Assembly: GCA_007844125.1 (NCBI GenBank)
Contig: CM017558.1
Coordinates: forward strand, 48,888,772-48,952,771
Direction: 5' to 3'
DNA length: 64,000 nucleotides
Source of the DNA: Sinonovacula constricta
Lineage: Eukaryota > Mollusca > Bivalvia > Cardiida > Solecurtidae
Each line of letters begins with the position of its first letter. Position 1 is the first letter of the stretch. The position numbers and the translations under genes were made by a program. Of the stretch, positions 57,566 through 64,000 are shown in pieces. Below the pieces are notes generated by a model. That model worked only from the letters and a program-made list of their open reading frames with translations, was not told the DNA's origin and did no database searches.

Positions 57566-60500
57566 AACTGGTTATTAGACTGGACTTTGATTGCTGGGAC
57601 ATACATCATTTGTTTGTTGAACAGGACTGGAAGGGTTCGGACATACGTCATCTGTTTGTTGGACATGACTGGGAGTGCTGGGACATACATCATCTGGTTG
57701 TTGGCAAGACTGGGAGAGTTGGGGCATACATAATCTGGTTGTTGGACATGACTGGGAGTGTTCGGGCATACATAGTCTGGTTGTTGGAAAGGACTGGAAG
57801 AGTTCGGGCATACATCATCTGGTTGTAATACAGGATTGGGAGTGTTCGGGCATACATCATCTGGTCGTAAGACAGGTCTGGGAGTGTTGGGACATACATC
57901 ATCTGGTTGTTAGACAGGACTGGGAGTGTTGGGACATACATCATCTGGTTGTTGGACAGGACTGAGAGTACTGGGACATACGTCATTTGGTTGTTAGACA
58001 GGAATGGGAGTGTTGGGGCATACGTAATCTTGTTGTCGGACAGGACTGGGTGGGAGTGCTGGGACATACATCATCTGGTTGCTGGACAGGACTGGGAGTG
58101 CTGACACATACATCATCTGGTTGTTATACAGGAATGGAAGTGCTGGGACACACATCATCTGGTTGTAATACAGGATTGGGAGTGCTGGGACATACATCAT
58201 CTGGTTGTTGGACAGGACTGGGATTGTTGGGACATACATAATCTGGTTGTTGGACAGGACTGGGAGTGCTGGGACATACATCTGGTTGCTAGACAGGACT
58301 AGGAGTGCTGGGACATACGTCATCTGGTTGTTATACAGGACTGGGAGTGCTATACATCATCTGGTTGTTGGACAGGACTGGGATTGTTGGGCATACATAA
58401 TCTGGCTGTTGGACAGGACTGGGAGTGTTCGGACATACGTCATCTGGTTGTTGGGCAGGATTGGGAGTGCTGGTACATACGTCATCTGGTTGTTGGGCAG
58501 GATTGAGAGTGCTTGGACGTACGTCATCTGGTTGTTGGACAGGAGTGACAGTGTTCGGACAGACATTCTCTGGTTGCTAGACAGGACTGGGAGTGTTGGG
58601 ACATACATCATCTGGTTGTTGGACAGGACTGGGAGTGTTGATACATACATCATCTGGTTGTTGGACTGGACTGGGAGTGTTGGGACATACATCATCTGGT
58701 TGTTGGACAGGACTGGGAGTGTTGGTACATACATCATCTGGTTGTTGGACGGGACTGGGAGTGTTGGGACATACATCATCTGGTTGTTGGACAGGACTGA
58801 GAGTGTTGGGACATACATCCTCTGGTTGTTGGACAGGAATGGGAGTGTTGGGACATACATCATTTGGTTGTTACACAGGACTGAGAGTGTTGGGACATAC
58901 ATCATCTGGTTGTTAGACAGGACTGAGGGTGTTGGGACATACATCATTTGGTTGTTGGACTGGACTGGGAGTGTTGGGACATTCATCATCTGGTTGTTGG
59001 ACAGGACTGAGAGTGTTGGGACATACATCTTCTGGTTGTTGGACAGGACTGGGAGTGTTGGGACATACATCATTTGGTTGTTAGACAGGACTGAGAGTGT
59101 TGGGATATACATCATTTGGTTGTTGGACTGGACTGGGAGTGTTGGGACATACATCATCTGGTTGTTGGACAGGACTGGGAGTGTTGGTACATACATCATC
59201 TGGTTGTTGGACGGGACTGGGAGTGTTTGGACATACATCATCTGGTTGTTGGACAGGACTGACAGTGCTAGGACATACATCCTCTGGTTGTAAGACAGAC
59301 TGGGAGCGTTGGGACATCCATCATCTGGTTGTTGGACAGGACTTGGAGTGCTGGAGCATACATACTCTGGTTGTAATACAGGACTGGGAGTGTTGGGACA
59401 TACATCATCTGGTTGTTAGACAGGACTGGGAGTGTTGGGGCATACATCATCTGGTTGTTGGACAGGACTGGGAGTGCTGGAACATACATACTCTCGTTGT
59501 AATTCAGGACTGGGAGTGTTGGGACATACATCATCTGGTTGTTGGACAGGACTTGAAGTGCTGGGACATACATCATCTGGTTGTTTGACCGGACGAGGAG
59601 TGCTTGGACATATATTATCTGGTTGTAATACAGACTGGTAGCGTTGGGACATACATCATCTGGTTGTTGGACAGGACTGACAGTCCTTGGACATACATCA
59701 TCAGGTTGTTGGACAGGATTGGGTGTGTTGGGGCATACATCATCAGATTATTGACAGGACTGAGAGTGCTGGGACATACATAATCTGGTTGTTGGACAGG
59801 ATTGGGAGTGTTGGGGCATACATCATCAGATTGTTGGACAGGACTGGGAGTGCTGGGGCATATATCATTTGGTTGTTTGACAGGACGTGGAGTGCTTGGA
59901 CATACATTATCTGGTTGTAATACAGACTGGTAGCGTTGGGACATACAACATCTGGTTGTTGGACATGACTGACAGTCCTGGGACATACATCATCAGGTTG
60001 TTGGACAGGATTGGGTGTGTTGGGACATACATCATCTGGTTGTTGGCAAGACTGGGAGTGTTGGGACATACGTCATCTGGTTGTTGGACGGGACTGGGAG
60101 TGTTGGGACATACATCATCTGGTTGTTGGACAGGACTGAGAGTACTGGGACATACGTCATTTGGTTGTTAGACAGGAATGGGAGTGTTGGGGCATACGTA
60201 ATCTTGTTGTTGGACAGGACTGGGTGGGAGTGCTGGGACATACATCATCTGGTTGCTGGACAGGACTGGGAGTGCTGAGACATAGTTCATTTGGTTGTTA
60301 TACAGGACTGGAAGTGCTGGGACACACATCATCTGGTTGTAATGCAGGACTGGGAGTGCTGGGACATACATCATCTGGTTGTTGGACAGGACTGGGATCG
60401 TTGGGACATACATCATCTGGTTGTTGGACAGGACTGGGATTGTTGGGACATACAAAGTCTGGTTGTTGGACAGGACTGGGATTGTTGGGCATACATAATC

Positions 60501-63500
60501 TGGTTGTTGGACAGGACTGGGAGTGTTCGGACATACATCCTCTGGTTGCTAGACAGGACTGGGAGTGCTGGGACATACATCTGGTTGCTAGACAGGACTA
60601 GGAGTGCTGGGACATACGTCATCTGGTTGTTATACAGGACTGGGAGTGCTGGGAAATACATCATGTGTTGTTGGACTGGACTGGGAATGTTGGGACACAC
60701 ATCATCTGGTTGTTGGACAGGACTGAGAGTACTGGGACATACGTCATTTGGTTGCTAGACAGGAATGGGAGTGTTGGGGCATACGTAATCTTGTTGTTGG
60801 ACAGGACTGGGTAGGAGTGCTGGGACATACATCATCTGGTTGCTGGACAGGACTGGGAGTGCTGAGACATACATCACCTGGTTGTTATACAGCACTGGAA
60901 GTGCTGGGACACACATCATCTGGTTGTAATACAGGACTGGGAGTGCTGGGACATACGTCCTCTGGTTGCTAGACAGGACTGGGAGTGCTGGGACATACAT
61001 CATCTAGTTGTTGGACAGGACTGGGATTGTTGGGACATACATCATCTGGTTGTTGGACAGGACTGGGATTGTTGGGCATACATAATCTGGTTGTTGGACA
61101 GGACTGGGAGTGTTCGGACATACATCCTCTGGTTGCTAGACAGGACTGGGAGTGCTAGGACATACATCTGGATGCTAGACAGGACTAGGTGTGCTGGGAC
61201 ATACGTCATCTGGTTGTTATACAGGACTGGGAATGCTGGGAAATACATCATGTGTTGTTGGACTGGACTGGGAGTGTTGGGACATACATCATCTGGTTGT
61301 TGGACAGGACTGGGATTGTTAGGCATACATAATCTGGCTGTTGGACAGGACTGGGAGTGTTGGAACATACATACTCTCGTTGTAATTCAGGACTGGGAGT
61401 GTTGGGCATACATAATCTGGCTGTTGGACAGGGCTGGGAGTGCTGGAACATACATACTCTCGTTGTAATTCAGGACTGGGAGTGTTGGGACATACATCAT
61501 CTGGTTGTTGGACAGGACTGGGATTGTTAGGCATACATCATCTGGTTGTTGGACAGGACTGGGAGTGCTGGAACATACATACTCTCGTTGTAATTCAGGA
61601 CTGGGAGTGTTGGGACATACATCATCTGGTTGTTGGACAGGACTGGGATTGTTGGGCATACATAATCTGGCTGTTGGACAGGACTGGGAGTGCTGGAACA
61701 TACATAATCTGGCTGTTGGACAGGACTGGGATTGTTGGGCATACATAATCTGGCTGTTGGACAGGACTGGGATTGTTGGGCATACATCCTCTGGTTGCTA
61801 GACAGGACTGGGAGTGCTGGGACATACATCTGGTTGTTGGACTGGACTGGGATTGTTGGGACATACATAATCTGGCTGTTGGACAGGACTGGGAGTGCTG
61901 GAACATACATACTCTCGTTGTAATTCAGGACTGGGAGTGTTGGGCATACATAATTTGGCTGTTGGACAGGAGACTGGGAGTGTTCGGACGTACGTCATCT
62001 GGTTGTTGGACAGGAGTGACAGTGTTCGGACAGACATTCTCTGGTTGCTAGACAGGACTGGGAGTGTTGGGACATACATTATCTGGTTGTTGGACAGGAC
62101 TGAGAGTGTTGGGACATACATCATCTGGTTGTTGGACTGGACTGGGAGTGTTGGGACATACATCATCTGGTTGTTAGACAGGACTGGGAGTGTTGGGACA
62201 TACATCATCTGGTTGTTGGACTGGACTGGGAGTGTTGGGACATACATCATCTGGTTGTTGGACAGGACTGGAAGTGTTGGTACATACATCATCTTGTTGT
62301 TGGACGGGACTGGGAGTGTTGGGACATACATCATCTGGTTGTTGGACAGGACTGACAGTGCTAGGACATACATCCTCTGGTTGTAAGACAGACTGGGAGC
62401 GTTGGGACATCCATCATCTGATTGTTGGACAGGACTTGGAGTGCTGGGACATACATACTCTGGTTGTAATACAGGACTGGGAGTGTTGGGACATACATCA
62501 TCTGGTTGTTAGACAGGACTGGGAGTGTTGGGGCATACATTATCAGGTTGTTGGACAGGACTTGGAGCATTGGGGCATTCATCATCTGGTTGTTGGACAG
62601 GACTGGGAGTGCTGGAACATACATACTCTCGTTGTAATTCAGGACTGGGAGTGTTGGGACATACATCATCTGGTTGTTGGACAGGACTTGAAGTGCTGGG
62701 GCATACATCATCTGGTTGTTTGACCGGACGAGGAGTGCTTGGACATACGTCATCTGGTTGTTATACAGGACTGGAAGTGCTGGGAAATACATCATGTGTT
62801 GTTGGACTGGACTGGGAATGTTAAGACATACCTCATCTGGTTGTTGGACAGGACTGTGATTGTTGGGCATACATAATCTGGCTGTTGGACAGGACTGGGA
62901 GTGTTCGGACATACGTCATCTGGTTGTTGGGCAGGATTGGGAGTGCTGGTACATACGTCATCTGGTTGTTGGGCAGGATTGAGAGTGCTTGGACGTACGT
63001 CTTCTGGTTGTTGGACAGGATTGACAGTGTTCGGACAGACATTCTCTGGTTGCTAGACAGGACTGGGAGTGTTGGGACATACATCATCTGGTTGTTAGAC
63101 AGGACTGAGAGTGTTGGGACATACATCATCTGGTTGTTGGACTGGACTGGGAGTGTTGGGACATACATCATCTGGTTGTTGGACAGGACTGGGAGTGTTG
63201 GTACATACATCATCTGGTTGTTGGACGGGACTGGGAGTGTTGGGACATACATCATCTGGTTGTTGGACAGGACTGACAGTGCTAGGACATACATCCTCTG
63301 GTTGTAAGACAGACTGGGAGCGTTGGGACATCCATCATCTGGTTGTTGGACAGGACTTGGAGTGCTGGGACATACATACTCTGGTTGTAATACAGGACTG
63401 GGAGTGTTGGGACATACATCATCTGGTTGTTAGACAGGACTGGGAGTGTTGGGGCATACATTATCAGGTTATTGTACAGGACTTGGAGCGTTGGGGCATA

Positions 63501-64000
63501 CATCATCTGGTTGTTGGACAGGACTGGGAGTGCTGGAACATACATACTCTCGTTGTAATTCAGGACTGGGAGTGTTGGGACATACATCATCTGGTTGTTA
63601 GACAGGACTGGGAGTGTTGGGGCATACATTACCAGGTTGTTGGACAGAGTGACAGTGCTGGGACATACATCGTCTGGTTGTTAGACAGGACTGGGAGTGT
63701 TGGGGCATACATCATCTGGTTGTTGGACAGGACTGGGAGTCCTGGGACATACATCATCTGGTTGTTAGACAGGACTGGGAGTGCTGAGACATACATCATC
63801 TGGTTGTTGGACAGGACTGGGAGTGCTGGGACATACATCATCTGGTTGTTAGACAGGATTGGGAGTGCTGGGACATACATCATCTGGTTGTTGGACAGGA
63901 CTGGGGGTGATGAAGCATACATCATCTGTTTGTTTAACAGGACTGGGAATGTCGGGACATACATCATCTGGTTGTTGGACAGGACTGGGAGTGATGGGAC
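57566..64000. repeat. 42-bp satellite-like tandem repeat, over 6.4 kb, cut by the window edge
   Basis: About 150 units contain GGACAGGACTGGGAGTGTTG then GGACATACATCATCTGGTTG and TT. Common variants are GGATTGTTGGGCATACATAA, TAATTCAGGACTGGG with ACTCTCGTTG, and GGTGGGAGTGCTGGG. The consensus is open in five of six frames, with 14-residue repeats such as LDRTGSVGTYIIWL and, on the - strand, MYVPTLPVLSNNQ. Blocks of variants recur, showing higher-order duplication. No splice sites, start context or codon bias support coding. Confidence 0.95.

Noticed and set aside
57014..57828. Cys/Leu/Ser-rich 240-codon ORFs
   Set aside because: Translations of the TC/TCTG tract running into the satellite; no real coding signal.
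58205..59293. 362-codon and 307-codon repeat ORFs as genes
   Set aside because: The 42-bp satellite is open in five frames by composition; ORFs exist equally on both strands, and variant units break each frame at random.

Overview
This is eukaryotic nuclear DNA: AT-rich, with GT-AG introns, long introns, tRNA-derived SINEs, MITEs, microsatellites and long minisatellites. The gene content (a multi-EGF scavenger-type receptor, a SAM plus TKL kinase) and the repeat style point to an aquatic invertebrate, most likely a bivalve mollusc. The species cannot be fixed from the sequence.

Region 1 (about 1-21000, + strand) holds the 3' part of one large gene. Seventeen exons can be joined with every splice phase agreeing, from 922 to a stop at 20370-20372. 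They encode about 2,594 residues: a coiled-coil tail from exons left of the window, a SAM domain, long charged and Ser-rich linkers, a complete TKL-type protein kinase domain with an HLD (non-RD) catalytic loop, then a disordered 1,150-residue C-terminal arm with a poly-proline run and a repeated RVKL-x-KDPLA motif. The stop codon sits in the first diverged unit of a 32-bp minisatellite. The introns carry a SINE with a clear target-site duplication and several old repeats.

Region 2 (about 21000-35000) is non-coding and repeat-rich. It holds a MITE-like element with nested palindromes that has captured the Walker A part of a RecQ-like helicase (25472-26297), a decayed gene of a multi-copy invertebrate family (27130-29800) that is itself hit by a SINE, TATAA-type microsatellites, a LINE 3' end and a second SINE family with a similar (GAATT)n tail.

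Region 3 (35362-40871, - strand) is the 3' part of a single-pass receptor of the MEGF/Draper/SREC type: EGF-like repeats, a transmembrane exon, and a cytoplasmic exon with many YxxV/YxxI motifs. The three exons join with matching phases. A 2-kb array of 26-bp repeats fills most of the last intron.

Region 4 (41000-57000) contains no gene I can recognise. It has a third SINE copy with a 10-bp target-site duplication, an intact MITE with a 9-bp target-site duplication, several short tandem arrays, a 300-bp (TAC)n tract, a 21-bp minisatellite that looks like heptad-coding DNA, and a hAT-like MITE.

Region 5 (57060-64000) is satellite-like: a (TC/TCTG)n tract followed by at least 6.4 kb of a 42-bp repeat that runs off the right edge. 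Its consensus is open in five of six frames, which produces many spurious ORFs.
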